Of a DNA stretch of 64,000 nt, positions 7,787 to 16,499 are shown piece by piece. The stretch is taken from the NCBI GenBank assembly GCA_903930145.1, contig CAIYXP010000191.1, forward strand, positions 62,001 to 126,000. Direction: 5' to 3'. The notes below the pieces were generated by a model. It did no database searches. It was given only the letters and a program-made list of their open reading frames with translations, and had not been told where the DNA came from. Made by a program: the position numbers and the translations under genes. The stretch is from an uncultured Methylococcaceae bacterium (GTDB taxonomy: Bacteria > Pseudomonadota > Gammaproteobacteria > Methylococcales > Methylococcaceae). The number at the start of each line of letters is the position of its first letter. The stretch's first letter is position 1.

Positions 7787-10700
7787 AGCCGGACCAACAA
7801 ACCCGACTGACCCGCCTCCGGGTAAAACGCCTCATAGCCATATTTCTCCTGCAAGGCTTTTTGCGCCCAGACATTGTTCAAATCGGTGCGGAAGTTGAAA
7901 TGCAGTTTGGGGTGGTCGCCGCCGTATTTGATGATGCGGCCAATCGCTTCGCGGTCAGGATGGTTGAAATGGTCGCCATTGGTCGAAATCAGATAACGGC
8001 GGCAGTCGAGCAGCTTCATCAGCTCGATGTTCAGATTGTTCTGGCTGGCATGGTGGGAGACTTTGAAGGCATCGAGTTTGAGCTTGTCGGCCTTGCGCTG
8101 TTTGAGCAGTTTCTGGATGGAGGCGACCAGCAGCGGCGCATGGGCATCTGCGCCAAGCAGGATGCTCTTGCCCCGGTATTCGGCCAGTACGGCAATGCTG
8201 CTGCCGTTGGGTGCGGCGGCATCGGCTTTGAACGGTGCGTCGGCGAGTTTGTCCACATCGGTGGAAGTGGACGGGGTGGCGCGCAGGAATTGGGTGAAAT
8301 CGCTGGCTTTGCCCACCGTCAACCCTAGTTTTTCGATTTCCGCCTTCCATTTTTTCGCCAGTGTGGCGAGCTTGTCCTTAGTCGGCGAGAGCAGGGTCAG
8401 GCGCATTCCGCCAGGTAGTTCGCAAACCGGCAATTCGTCGCCGTCTAGCATGATCGGCCCGCCATCGCGCCACTGATTCCAAGGCAGTTTGTATTGTTGG
8501 ATCAGCGTCGAGAATATCTCGCCCTGTTTGGCCCCCATTTTGTCTGATGGCAGATGCTCCCAGCCATTGAACCAGACATCGGCAAAGCGCAATCCTAAGC
8601 TTTGGTCTTTGAAAAACGGGATTGCGCCGCCGATGTGGTCGGCATCGATGTGGCTCAAGATAAACAACTCGAAGTCGCGTTGATTGTCCGGTTGCAGCGC
8701 GACTCGCTGTTTTAGCCGGTCATAGGTGCTGTCGGTTCCGCAATCGATCAACACGCGGGAGGTCGTTTGGCCCTCGCCATATTGCAACCATAGGCAGTCG
8801 CCATGGCCGGCGGGCAGCATTTCGATGCTTGCAAACGCTTCCCCGGAACTGGCGTGTTCCACTATGTCCGGCTGGGTGGATGGCTTTTTCTGGGTCGCCG
8901 GCTTGGTGGCGGCGGACAGTTTGAGTTTGCCTTCTATCAGGCTGTGTTCTGCCGACTTGACAGGCTCAGGCCGGGATGGCGCTTCTGTTGCGGGTAGTGC
9001 GCGTCGGCTGGACTTGCGTTGGGTCAGTAGGGCGACGAGTTCATGGGCGGTTTCGACGATGCCGCCAGCACCGTCCCATGGTGACCTTTGCTCGCCATTC
9101 CACTCGGCAAGGCCGTCCACAAACGCTTGCTGTCCCCACCATTGCGTGTAGCGCTCGAATTGCTTGCGGGTGGAAGTGATGGGGAAGGCATCGCCGGTGG
9201 CAAACAAGTTGACCAGTTCCAAAACATGCGCTTTGGCTTGCTGTGCCGCGTTATCAGGGGTTTTGCGTGTACTGCCGAGCCGCAGCAGCCACAACTCCGC
9301 CAGACTGCCGTGGGCCCATGCCCTCTCGTCGGTTGACGGGTGGTCGAGATAGGCTTCTGCGGAGAGTTTGGCCGTTTCCCATGAGCCTTCTGGCATCGGC
9401 TTGCCCAACACGACATCCATCGTGAGCATTTGCACGACCAACCAGTGCAGTGTGGCCATGCGTTGCAAGGGCTTGCCTTCATTGACGAGGAAACCCCGTG
9501 CGGCTTGGCGGTAATCGGTTCTGGCTTGTTCCAAGTAATCGCAGCACAGCAACAAGCCGTTGCGGTATTCGGGGGAATCCGGCCCCAGTCCCACACATCG
9601 TGAGTATTCCGCCTGGGCAAGCCGTTTGTTGCCACTGGCCCGCAGTCCCAAGGACTCCGCCCGGTATTCGCCCTCCAAAGGCAGCTTGTCACAGGCGGAT
9701 CGAACCGTTTTGGCACGTTGTTCATGGCTTGCGCCGTCCACTATCGCATCCCCGTCACGCACGGCCAAGTCCACCCGCTCAAGGGCTGCGCTGATGGCAA
9801 TCTTGCTTTGATGATAGCGCACCGCTTCCAGTTGACTGTCCAGGTTGTCGGTTAAAGCCTCGTAGACCACTAGGCTCGCCCAATCGTGGACCGTCTCGGC
9901 AAGATGACCGTGCAAGTTGCTGCGGATGCGGTGTAGCAGTATCCAAGGGTTGTCCCCATTCATGAGCCCCCGGTACAGGGTGCGGATCAGCGAGACCGAA
10001 CCAGTTTTGGATAGCGGGAACTGCGATGCCACCACCAACGGGATGCCGGCTAGATGTAGCGCATGGGCCAGGCTGGCTCCGGGGACTATCACCGAGCCGG
10101 CATTGCCGCTGTCGCAAGTCGCCAGTGTCACCACGGTGGGCCGGTGAATCTTGTTCCCCACGATGCGGGCCAAGGCACAGGAGAGCCGGTCGCCGGAAAC
10201 CACGTCGGTGTCGCCTTCGGCGGTGCGCAACACCAACCCGTAGGACACGTCCTGGGCATTTTGCAGCGTGTCGCCGTGTGCCAAGATGTGGATGTGGGTG
10301 TATTGGTTCTCCGCGCATTCAGTGGCGACATCCTCGAAGCAGGCGTCTTTGATGATCGTCAGCCAGTCGCCGTATTGTTCGCGGCGGCCATCCTCCGATA
10401 GGCTAGGTGTTTCAGCGCCGGGGTAAAGGAAGGGTTGGATCGCCGCCAACAGCTCGGCGCGGTGTTCTTCAAACGGTATGTTGGCCGGACTGGGGTCGGT
10501 GGCGACGAATAGGATGCGCGGACGCACCGGCCAGAGGTTGCCCTCGGATGACACGTTGCGGCTGCGGCGGGTGATGCAGACCGGCACACTGGTCTGCAGG
10601 GCCAGCCAGCTTTCGGTCGAAGCATACGGGCCCATGGGCATTTTCGCCAGTTCAAACGGCAGCAGGGCGAGTTCCGAGGCCGACAGCATCAGGCGCAAAT

Positions 10701-11016
10701 GCACGAGGGTTTCCACCCCGCCATCGTGAAAGCTCAAGGCCCCCGGTAGGCTGGGGACCGAACCGAGTATCTTCGCCATGTCCATGCCGATGTCGCGCAG
10801 CACCGCCAGACGCTCCTTGTCCGCGCCGTCGTCGTAGCGCATCGCGGTCATGCGGCGCATGAATGTCGCATGTTCGTAAGGCAGGTTGACGACCCCCGCC
10901 CCGTTGCTGCCACAGATGCCGAGGTAAGGCGTCAACGGCGACAGCAATTGGTTGTGCGGCGGGCCGGAGCGTAGCAATTCGACGGTGACGGTGCGAATCT
11001 GGATGCTGTTGTTCAT
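7783..11016 (-). CDS. CHAT caspase-like protease fused to a ComEC-type metallo-beta-lactamase domain (1077 aa)
   Basis: Residues about 160-380 form a CHAT (caspase HetF-associated with TPR) peptidase domain. HIHILAHGDT contains the likely catalytic His247 and TLATCDSGNAGSV the catalytic Cys301, followed by PLVVASQFPLS. Residues about 400-670 are alpha-helical and TPR-like without clear repeats. A low-complexity linker (about 670-725) leads to a metallo-beta-lactamase fold: EMLPAGHGDCLWLQYG, VLIDCGTDS, the metal motif SHIDADHIGG (788-797), LLGADAH and KVSHHASQNN. These resemble the hydrolase domain of ComEC/Rec2. The start ATG is behind GGTGAG. Two potentially toxic activities, a protease and a phosphodiesterase or nuclease, in one chain suggest a conflict or defence effector. 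The DOMON-like partner follows with an ATGA overlap. No sensor or adaptor gene is adjacent. Confidence 0.85.
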   Translation of the reverse strand: MNNSIQIRTVTVELLRSGPPHNQLLSPLTPYLGICGSNGAGVVNLPYEHATFMRRMTAMRYDDGADKERLAVLRDIGMDMAKILGSVPSLPGALSFHDGGVETLVHLRLMLSASELALLPFELAKMPMGPYASTESWLALQTSVPVCITRRSRNVSSEGNLWPVRPRILFVATDPSPANIPFEEHRAELLAAIQPFLYPGAETPSLSEDGRREQYGDWLTIIKDACFEDVATECAENQYTHIHILAHGDTLQNAQDVSYGLVLRTAEGDTDVVSGDRLSCALARIVGNKIHRPTVVTLATCDSGNAGSVIVPGASLAHALHLAGIPLVVASQFPLSKTGSVSLIRTLYRGLMNGDNPWILLHRIRSNLHGHLAETVHDWASLVVYEALTDNLDSQLEAVRYHQSKIAISAALERVDLAVRDGDAIVDGASHEQRAKTVRSACDKLPLEGEYRAESLGLRASGNKRLAQAEYSRCVGLGPDSPEYRNGLLLCCDYLEQARTDYRQAARGFLVNEGKPLQRMATLHWLVVQMLTMDVVLGKPMPEGSWETAKLSAEAYLDHPSTDERAWAHGSLAELWLLRLGSTRKTPDNAAQQAKAHVLELVNLFATGDAFPITSTRKQFERYTQWWGQQAFVDGLAEWNGEQRSPWDGAGGIVETAHELVALLTQRKSSRRALPATEAPSRPEPVKSAEHSLIEGKLKLSAATKPATQKKPSTQPDIVEHASSGEAFASIEMLPAGHGDCLWLQYGEGQTTSRVLIDCGTDSTYDRLKQRVALQPDNQRDFELFILSHIDADHIGGAIPFFKDQSLGLRFADVWFNGWEHLPSDKMGAKQGEIFSTLIQQYKLPWNQWRDGGPIMLDGDELPVCELPGGMRLTLLSPTKDKLATLAKKWKAEIEKLGLTVGKASDFTQFLRATPSTSTDVDKLADAPFKADAAAPNGSSIAVLAEYRGKSILLGADAHAPLLVASIQKLLKQRKADKLKLDAFKVSHHASQNNLNIELMKLLDCRRYLISTNGDHFNHPDREAIGRIIKYGGDHPKLHFNFRTDLNNVWAQKALQEKYGYEAFYPEAGQSGLLVRL

Positions 11017-11339
11017 GGGCTCACCATTAGGTTAGTCTGTGTGGGCAGGGAATCGTCGGCCCGTGCATGGACGGGTTGGCAGAAAAGCCCTGCAACCCGC
11101 CGTGCTGTCCGCTCGCCGCCGACTGGCTGCGGATGGTGATAACAATAAGGAAGGCGGGGCGAGATGTCTATAACAATTGGGTAAAATCGGGCAATGATTT
11201 TATAATGCACCTAGATAATAGGTAATCGAACGATTACAGCTTGTCAAGCCTTATCCTTTTGCCGTTTGAATCGGCTGGATTGGAATTAACAGCGATAAGG
11301 TAAAATCTTGGTGCGTGAGCATTTTAAGGAGAGTCCCAA
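11017..11339. promoter_or_regulatory. Divergent promoter region between the CHAT/MBL gene and the MCE operon
   Basis: This 323-bp gap separates two divergently transcribed operons and contains no credible gene. On the plus strand a TAAAAT (11301-11306) lies about 35 bases before the start of the permease gene, preceded at a slightly short distance by TTGGAA (11280-11285). TAAGGAGAG (11325-11333) is a clear ribosome-binding site for the ATG at 11340. On the minus strand only the GGTGAG ribosome-binding site is clear. Confidence 0.35.
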
Positions 11340-12506
11340 ATGAAGCCGATTGAGGCAAACAACCCCCAGCCGGGGGTCGGGGCGGTGGGGCTTATCCCTA
11401 CCGACAATTCTGCGCAGTCCATCCTCCAATTCAGTGGTGCTTGGGTTCATGGGGCGGCGATAGCCAAGCCGGTTGAGGCGTTGATCGCAGAATTCGATTC
11501 CGCCCAGAAGCCGCGCCGCATCCTGCTGCAAACCCGCAATTTGACGGGATGGGACAGTCGCCTGCCGACTTATCTGATCAAAATCATCGATTGGTGTCGG
11601 CGCGAAGGTGTCGAGGTGGATGCGTCCGGTTTGCCGGAAGGTGTGCAAGGATTGTTGAAGTTGGCACGGGCCGTGCCCGAACGCACTGATGCGAGGCGTT
11701 CGGCCCATGGCGTGTCGCTACTGGCGGATGTCGGCAAATCGGTGCTGGCCGGGGTGCAAGATGCCAAGGGCTTGGTGTATTTCATCGGCGAGGCGATGTT
11801 GGCAGGCTGGGCTCTGTTGCGGGGCAAGGCGCGGTTCAGGCCCGTGGACATGCTGCTGTGCATTCAGGATGCGGGGCCTTCGGCACTGCCGATTGTCACG
11901 CTGATTAGCTTGCTGGTGGGCCTTATTCTGGCCTTTGTCGGCGCGGTGCAGTTGTCGATGTTTGGCGCACAGATCTATATTGCCGATTTGGTGGGTCTGG
12001 GGACGGTGCGCGAAATGGGGGCTTTGATGACGGCGGTTATCATGTCGGGCCGCACCGGGGCGGCTTATGCGGCGCAATTGGGGACGATGAATGTCAACAG
12101 CGAGATTGACGCGCTCAAGACCATGGGCATTTCGCCGATGGAGTTTTTGGTGTTGCCGCGCCTGTCGGCCTTGATCCTGATGATGCCCTTGTTGGCGCTT
12201 TACGCGAATTTGATGGGCATGTTGGGCGGTGCGCTGGTGACGGTCAGCGCCTTCGATGTTTCGTGGTTACAGTATTACAACGAGACTCGCAGGGCGGTGC
12301 AATTGCACGATTTTACGGTGGGCTTGGGCAAGAGTGTGCTGTTTGCGGTGCTGATTGCCATCGCGGGTTGCATGAGGGGCATGCAATGCGGGCGCAGCGC
12401 TTCGGCGGTGGGCGATGCGGCGACGTCGGCCATGGTCAACAGCATCGTTTACATCGTCGTGGCGGATTCGGTGGTCACGTTGATCTGTAGCCGGTTCGGG
12501 ATTTGA
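11340..12506 (+). CDS. MlaE-type ABC permease with fused N-terminal STAS (MlaB-like) domain
   Basis: A 388-residue inner-membrane permease of the MlaE (YrbE/Ttg2B) family that moves phospholipids together with an MCE protein. Residues 1 to about 115 form a STAS-like domain (LQFSGAWVHG, LQTRNLTGWDSRLPTYLI, VDASGLPEGV), equivalent to the separate MlaB protein of Escherichia coli. The permease core contains VTLISLLVGLILAFVGAVQL, the conserved GTVREMGALMTAVIMSGRTGAAYAAQLGTM and NSEIDALKTMGI, and a C-terminal helix. The ribosome-binding site TAAGGAGAG is strong. It is the first gene of the transport operon and overlaps or abuts the ATPase gene. Confidence 0.93.
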   Translation: MKPIEANNPQPGVGAVGLIPTDNSAQSILQFSGAWVHGAAIAKPVEALIAEFDSAQKPRRILLQTRNLTGWDSRLPTYLIKIIDWCRREGVEVDASGLPEGVQGLLKLARAVPERTDARRSAHGVSLLADVGKSVLAGVQDAKGLVYFIGEAMLAGWALLRGKARFRPVDMLLCIQDAGPSALPIVTLISLLVGLILAFVGAVQLSMFGAQIYIADLVGLGTVREMGALMTAVIMSGRTGAAYAAQLGTMNVNSEIDALKTMGISPMEFLVLPRLSALILMMPLLALYANLMGMLGGALVTVSAFDVSWLQYYNETRRAVQLHDFTVGLGKSVLFAVLIAIAGCMRGMQCGRSASAVGDAATSAMVNSIVYIVVADSVVTLICSRFGI

Positions 12507-12523
12507 ACAGGGTAGGGCAGGGG

Positions 12524-13282
12524 ATGGCGGACCCGCATATCACGGTGACGGATTTGACTATGGCCTATGGTGATTTTGTGATCCAGCATGATCTTAATTT
12601 CACCATCTGCCGGGGTGATGTGTTCATCATCATGGGCGGGTCGGGTTGTGGCAAGAGTACCTTGCTGAAACACCTGATTGGCCTGCAAAGCCCCGCCAAG
12701 GGGGAGGTATTCTACGCTGCGCAAAACTTCTGGGAGGCGGATGCGGACGAGCGGGTGTTGATCATGCGCAGCATCGGGGTGCTGTACCAAAGCGGGGCTT
12801 TGTTCAGTTCGCTGACACTGTCGGAAAACATTGCTTTGCCGTTGACCGAGTTCACCCGTTTAAGCCGTGGCGAAATCCAAGACATTGTTTCCTATAAGCT
12901 GGCTTTGGTCGGTTTGGCCGGTTTTGAGGAGTATTACCCGTCCGAAATTTCGGGTGGCATGCAGAAGCGTGCCGGGCTGGCCCGCGCCATGGCCTTGGAC
13001 CCTGAAATTCTGTTCTTCGACGAGCCGTCGGCGGGGCTGGACCCGGTCAGCGCCCGCTTGTTGGACGATCTAATCATCAATCTGCGCGACACTTTGGGCA
13101 CGACCATTGTGGTGGTCACCCACGAACTGGCCAGCATCTTTGCCATTGGCAATAACTCGGTGTTTCTTGACTCCGAAACCAAGACCATGTTGGCGACTGG
13201 CTCCCCGAAAAAGTTGCTGGCCGAGTCTACCGACCCCAAGATTATCCAGTTTCTGACGAGGGGTAAGGGGAGGGCGGTTTGA
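12524..13282 (+). CDS. MlaF-type ABC transporter ATP-binding protein
   Basis: Nucleotide-binding subunit of the phospholipid transporter: Walker A in MGGSGCGKSTLLKHL, Q-loop region at GVLYQSGALFSSL, signature ISGGMQKRAGLARAM, Walker B PEILFFDEPSAGLDP and H-loop VVVTHEL. GALFSSLTLSENIALPL is characteristic of MlaF/Ttg2A proteins. The frame can be read from a TTG at 12503, inside the permease stop, but the ATG at 12524 behind GGGCAGGGG is preferred. The protein energises the MlaE-like permease immediately upstream. Confidence 0.93.
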   Translation: MADPHITVTDLTMAYGDFVIQHDLNFTICRGDVFIIMGGSGCGKSTLLKHLIGLQSPAKGEVFYAAQNFWEADADERVLIMRSIGVLYQSGALFSSLTLSENIALPLTEFTRLSRGEIQDIVSYKLALVGLAGFEEYYPSEISGGMQKRAGLARAMALDPEILFFDEPSAGLDPVSARLLDDLIINLRDTLGTTIVVVTHELASIFAIGNNSVFLDSETKTMLATGSPKKLLAESTDPKIIQFLTRGKGRAV

Positions 13283-13492
13283 AGGGTGCGATAGTGATGC
13301 ATCCAGCCAAGCGGCATTTGGCCTTAGGCTTGCAGGGTTTGTCTTGCCTGTCAGCGGCCTCACAAGGCCGGCCTTGCGCCCCCGCGTCATTTCTCCAAAC
13401 CCAGTTTGATAAGCGGGTGAGAAAACGGCTTGCGCCTTGCGATGAGTGTGGCATTATAATGATATTTTATATCCTTGAAGATTTAGGGCAGC

Positions 13493-14317
13493 ATGACTAT
13501 GCAAGAAGAGGACGGTTATACGATACGGCAGTTGCGCGAACTTGAGTATCACCGGGATCATGCCAAAAAGCACCGCCATCTTGCGGAGCAGCCGACTAAC
13601 TACGAAGTCGTTTTTTCCGATGCCCGCCGTTGGTGGAACCCTTACTGGGCGCTGTATTCGTACCTTCGGGGTTTGGACCTGAAGGGGAAAAACGTCCTTG
13701 TCATTGGTTGTGGGTTTGGCGAAGATGCGTTGCGCGTGGCCAGGCTAGGGGGCAATGTCCATGCCTTCGACTTAAGCCCGGAATCCATTGAGATTGCCCG
13801 CGAACGTGCCGACAGGGATGCGCTCAGCATCGATTTTCAGGTGGCCCCGGCGGAGAAATTACCGTACCAAGACAGTCTGTTTGACGTGGTGCTTGCCCAT
13901 GATGTGCTGCATCATTGCGATGTGGTGCCGACTGTCGCTGAGATACGCCGTGTCATCAAAGCGGGTGGGCTGCTGGTGGTGAGCGAAGTGTATTCCCATA
14001 GCCTGACTGAAAATGTGCGCCGTTCCAAATTCGTCGAGCAGGTTCTGTACCCCCGAATGCAGCGGCTGATTTATGGTTCCCGCGAACCCTATATTACCGC
14101 CGACGAGCGCAAGATGAGCGAGGATGACATGCGTTTGGTCGAGGCTCCCATGTCAAAGGTGTTGCACCGGGCTTACTTCAATTTTCTGGTTCGTCGCTTG
14201 TTGCCGGACGCGGATTGGATCAGCAAAGCGGATCGCTGTTTCATGCGGGTTTTTCCTTGGTTGGGCCCGCTCATCGGCGGGCGTGTCCTGGTTGCCGGGA
14301 TCGTTGGCAAGGCTTAG
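13493..14317 (+). CDS. Class I SAM-dependent methyltransferase inserted in the MCE operon
   Basis: The core is clear: VLVIGCGFGEDALRVARLG (motif I), VHAFDLSPESIEIARERA, then VAPAEKLPYQDSLFDVVLAHDVLHH and a C-terminal helical region. It resembles Methyltransf_11/25 enzymes of the UbiE/ubiquinone type, but the acceptor is not evident. The gene lies between the ATP-binding subunit and the MCE protein gene, about 210 bp after the former and 39 bp before the latter, on the same strand. The ATG at 13493 (with an in-frame ATG at 13499) follows TTAGGGCAG. A lipid-modifying function linked to transport is possible, but it may equally be a passenger gene. Confidence 0.82.
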   Translation: MTMQEEDGYTIRQLRELEYHRDHAKKHRHLAEQPTNYEVVFSDARRWWNPYWALYSYLRGLDLKGKNVLVIGCGFGEDALRVARLGGNVHAFDLSPESIEIARERADRDALSIDFQVAPAEKLPYQDSLFDVVLAHDVLHHCDVVPTVAEIRRVIKAGGLLVVSEVYSHSLTENVRRSKFVEQVLYPRMQRLIYGSREPYITADERKMSEDDMRLVEAPMSKVLHRAYFNFLVRRLLPDADWISKADRCFMRVFPWLGPLIGGRVLVAGIVGKA

Positions 14318-14356
14318 GCGGTGGCGAGGTGCCCTTCACTGGCAGTGCTGTAGTTT

Positions 14357-15445
14357 ATGAGTAAGCCCGTCAGCCCCATGTTCATCGGCGGTTTCACCCT
14401 TGGCGCACTGGCGTTGCTGGTGGCTGGGCTGCTAATGTTCGGCGGGTCGCAGTTTTTTGACACCGACAAAGTCTACTTTGTGATATTTTTCGATTCGTCG
14501 CTGAATGGCTTGGAGATCGGCGCGCCGGTGAAAATGCAGGGTGTCAAGATTGGCATGGTAAAGGACATCAGGCTTGAGCTTGACGATGAAACTGATAAAG
14601 TCTACAAACCCGTGGTCGTGGAAATTAACCGCGATAGCTTTGTCGGAATGAACGGGCTGGTGGACAAAATCGATCCCGACCCCAAGCGTTTGCGAGCCAA
14701 TGTAGGCAAGCTGGTCAAGGATGGGTTTCGCGCCCGCTTGGAGATGCAAAGCTTGTTGACTGGCTTGCTATATGTCGATTTTGGCATGTACCCCGACAAG
14801 CCGGCCCATCTCGCTATGATAAAGTATCAGGGGCTGATTGAATTGCCCTGCATTCCTGCCACTACCGACGAGCTTCGCTATACCGCAGAGCAAATGTCGG
14901 AAAAGCTGCGGAAATTGCCGTTGGATCAAATCGCCCAGAATTTCAGCGATACCCTGACCCAAGTCCGCGATTTGCTGGCTTCCCAAGAAATGAAGCAGTC
15001 CAATGTCGCCTTATCCAAATCGTTGCAGGAATTGCAGCAGGCATTGGGTACGCTGAACCATAATCTTGAACCCATTCTCAATGAAACCAAGCTGACCATG
15101 ACGGGGGCTGATGCCTTGATGCGGGAATCCAGGTCCATGGTCAACGATGTCCACCAAGAAGTGAAGCCAGTGTTGGCGGGTGCCGAGAAGACCTTGGCGG
15201 GTGCTGACAAGGCATTGGCCGACGCCGACAAGGCCATGGTGTCCGCGACCATAGCACTCGATACCGCGACTGCTGCGCTCAACAAGGCACAGTCCACCTT
15301 GAATACGGTGGACGGTGCGGTTGGCCCGGATTCCAGTTTGAATGAAACCCTGCTTGCGATGAGGGATGCCGCCCGCTCTCTGAAGAACCTGACTGATTAC
15401 CTCGAACGCCACCCGGAATCGGTGATTTCCGGCAAAGACCATTAA
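14357..15445 (+). CDS. MCE/MlaD family substrate-binding protein
   Basis: One N-terminal transmembrane helix (residues about 10-30) anchors it to the inner membrane. The MCE domain follows at about 38-120 (VYFVIFFDSSLNGLEIGAPV, then MQGVKIGMV and a DGFRARLEMQSLLTGLLYVDF segment). The long C-terminal part (about 200-345) is helical, with repeated Ala/Asp-rich segments (LAGADKALADADKAM) that form a likely coiled coil or tube. Length and architecture suit PqiB/YebT-related or single-MCE proteins that bridge the periplasm. It works with the MlaE-like permease and MlaF-like ATPase encoded upstream and the lipoprotein encoded directly downstream. Confidence 0.9.
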   Translation: MSKPVSPMFIGGFTLGALALLVAGLLMFGGSQFFDTDKVYFVIFFDSSLNGLEIGAPVKMQGVKIGMVKDIRLELDDETDKVYKPVVVEINRDSFVGMNGLVDKIDPDPKRLRANVGKLVKDGFRARLEMQSLLTGLLYVDFGMYPDKPAHLAMIKYQGLIELPCIPATTDELRYTAEQMSEKLRKLPLDQIAQNFSDTLTQVRDLLASQEMKQSNVALSKSLQELQQALGTLNHNLEPILNETKLTMTGADALMRESRSMVNDVHQEVKPVLAGAEKTLAGADKALADADKAMVSATIALDTATAALNKAQSTLNTVDGAVGPDSSLNETLLAMRDAARSLKNLTDYLERHPESVISGKDH

Positions 15446-15453
15446 GGATGTTG

Positions 15454-16068
15454 ATGATGAAGTCGAACCGGTCTGTTGCGCCATTCCTGCTGTTGGCCTT
15501 GCTGCTGTCGCTTTCGGCCTGCATCGGGGGGAAGTCGCCGCCGTCCCAATTCTATCTGCTGGAACCCGTCAAGGGTGCTGGGCAGGCTGGCCTGTTCAAC
15601 GAAACCGCCCGGCCTCTCATCGCCTTGTCGCCTGTCCGCATACCCCAGTACTTGGACCGGCCGCAGATGGTCAAGGCGACGGCGAAGAACCAGTACGCGC
15701 TGAGCGAGACCAACCGCTGGGCCGAACGGCTGGACGACAACATCGCCCGGGTGTTGGTGCAGAACCTTGGCTTGCTGGTTCCGGCGGACGTGGTGTTGTC
15801 GAATGTCTCGGCTCGTGCCAACCAGGCGAAGTTCAAAGTCGCCGTCACCGTCTTGGAGTTCCATGTCGATCCGCAGGGCGTGGCCGTGCTGACGGCGCAA
15901 TGGAGCATCCTCCGCGATGGGCAGACGGTGTCAGGCCGTCAAGCCGACTACCGGGAGTTGGCATCGGTCACGGACTACGGGCTTATGGCGGGTGCGCTGA
16001 ACGAATGCTTGAACCGGCTGAGCCGGGATTTGGCCTTGGACTTGCAAAAGTTAGTAAAGGAAACTTAA
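15454..16068 (+). CDS. PqiC-like ABC-type transport auxiliary lipoprotein
   Basis: A lipoprotein signal peptide with a lipobox (LLSLSAC, then IGGK) is followed by the conserved start of the PqiC/DUF330 domain, SQFYLLEPV. LIALSPVRIPQYLDRPQMV and RWAERLDDNIARVLVQNL follow, with a final NRLSRDLALDL helix. Such lipoproteins form an outer-membrane-side ring that docks MCE proteins. It starts a few bases after the stop of the MCE gene. Several ATGs are possible; the one at 15454 is best spaced from AAGG. It appears to be the last gene of the transport operon. Confidence 0.9.
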   Translation: MMKSNRSVAPFLLLALLLSLSACIGGKSPPSQFYLLEPVKGAGQAGLFNETARPLIALSPVRIPQYLDRPQMVKATAKNQYALSETNRWAERLDDNIARVLVQNLGLLVPADVVLSNVSARANQAKFKVAVTVLEFHVDPQGVAVLTAQWSILRDGQTVSGRQADYRELASVTDYGLMAGALNECLNRLSRDLALDLQKLVKET

Positions 16069-16187
16069 GGGGTGAGAGCGGTGGTTTTTAGCCGCGATGG
16101 GTGCCCATTTTGAAGCGGGATGGCCGGTCGCGGATGGATGACTCTCCCTGCTGGCCCACGCTGCCGCTTCCCTGCGGCTCCGTTGTT

Positions 16188-16499
16188 TCAAACGTACAAG
16201 TATGAGGTCAAGCGGCTTCTCAGCTTGTTGGTGGCCTTGTTCGGGCCGCCCCGGCTGCGAAGCCCCGTCGCCATCAAGTATTCCAGCGGAATGGCGTTGC
16301 GCAAAAGATAAGACATTGGGCTTCTTTTTAGCTTGTTGGATATTTTATTCGGGCCGCCGCGGCTGCCTAGCCCGGTTGCCATAAAACGTTCCAACTTTTT
16401 GACATCCACGCCTGCTTCACCCGCTCCGTGGGAGCCACCTTGGCCGTGTTGCAAGCCAAACATGCTTGGGATGCCAACAGTCATTTGAGATTCAGTCAT
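16188..16499 (-). CDS. Small hypothetical protein with an internal 36-residue duplication
   Basis: A 103-residue frame on the minus strand with a good ribosome-binding site (GGGGAGA) seven bases before its ATG. The N-terminus is Gly/His-rich (GLQHGQGGSHGAGEAG). Two copies of a basic unit follow: LERFMATGLGSRGGPNK at 36-52 and LEYLMATGLRSRGGPNK at 72-88, each continuing into a matching NKL..S..SYL tail. The repeat period is 36 residues (108 bp), and the DNA copies have diverged at synonymous positions, which supports protein-level selection. No homologous family is recognised. It could be a peptide precursor or a nucleic-acid-binding peptide, but no modification or export gene is adjacent. A TATAAA-like -10 element lies about 125 bp upstream on the minus strand. 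Confidence 0.55.
   Translation of the reverse strand: MTESQMTVGIPSMFGLQHGQGGSHGAGEAGVDVKKLERFMATGLGSRGGPNKISNKLKRSPMSYLLRNAIPLEYLMATGLRSRGGPNKATNKLRSRLTSYLYV

Noticed and set aside
7861-8328. 155-codon plus-strand frame inside the CHAT/MBL gene
   Set aside because: Shadow of the MBL-encoding strand; no ribosome-binding site or family pattern.
13279-13545. 88-codon frame overlapping the end of mlaF and the methyltransferase start
   Set aside because: No independent ribosome-binding site; out of frame with and overlapping the better-supported methyltransferase gene.
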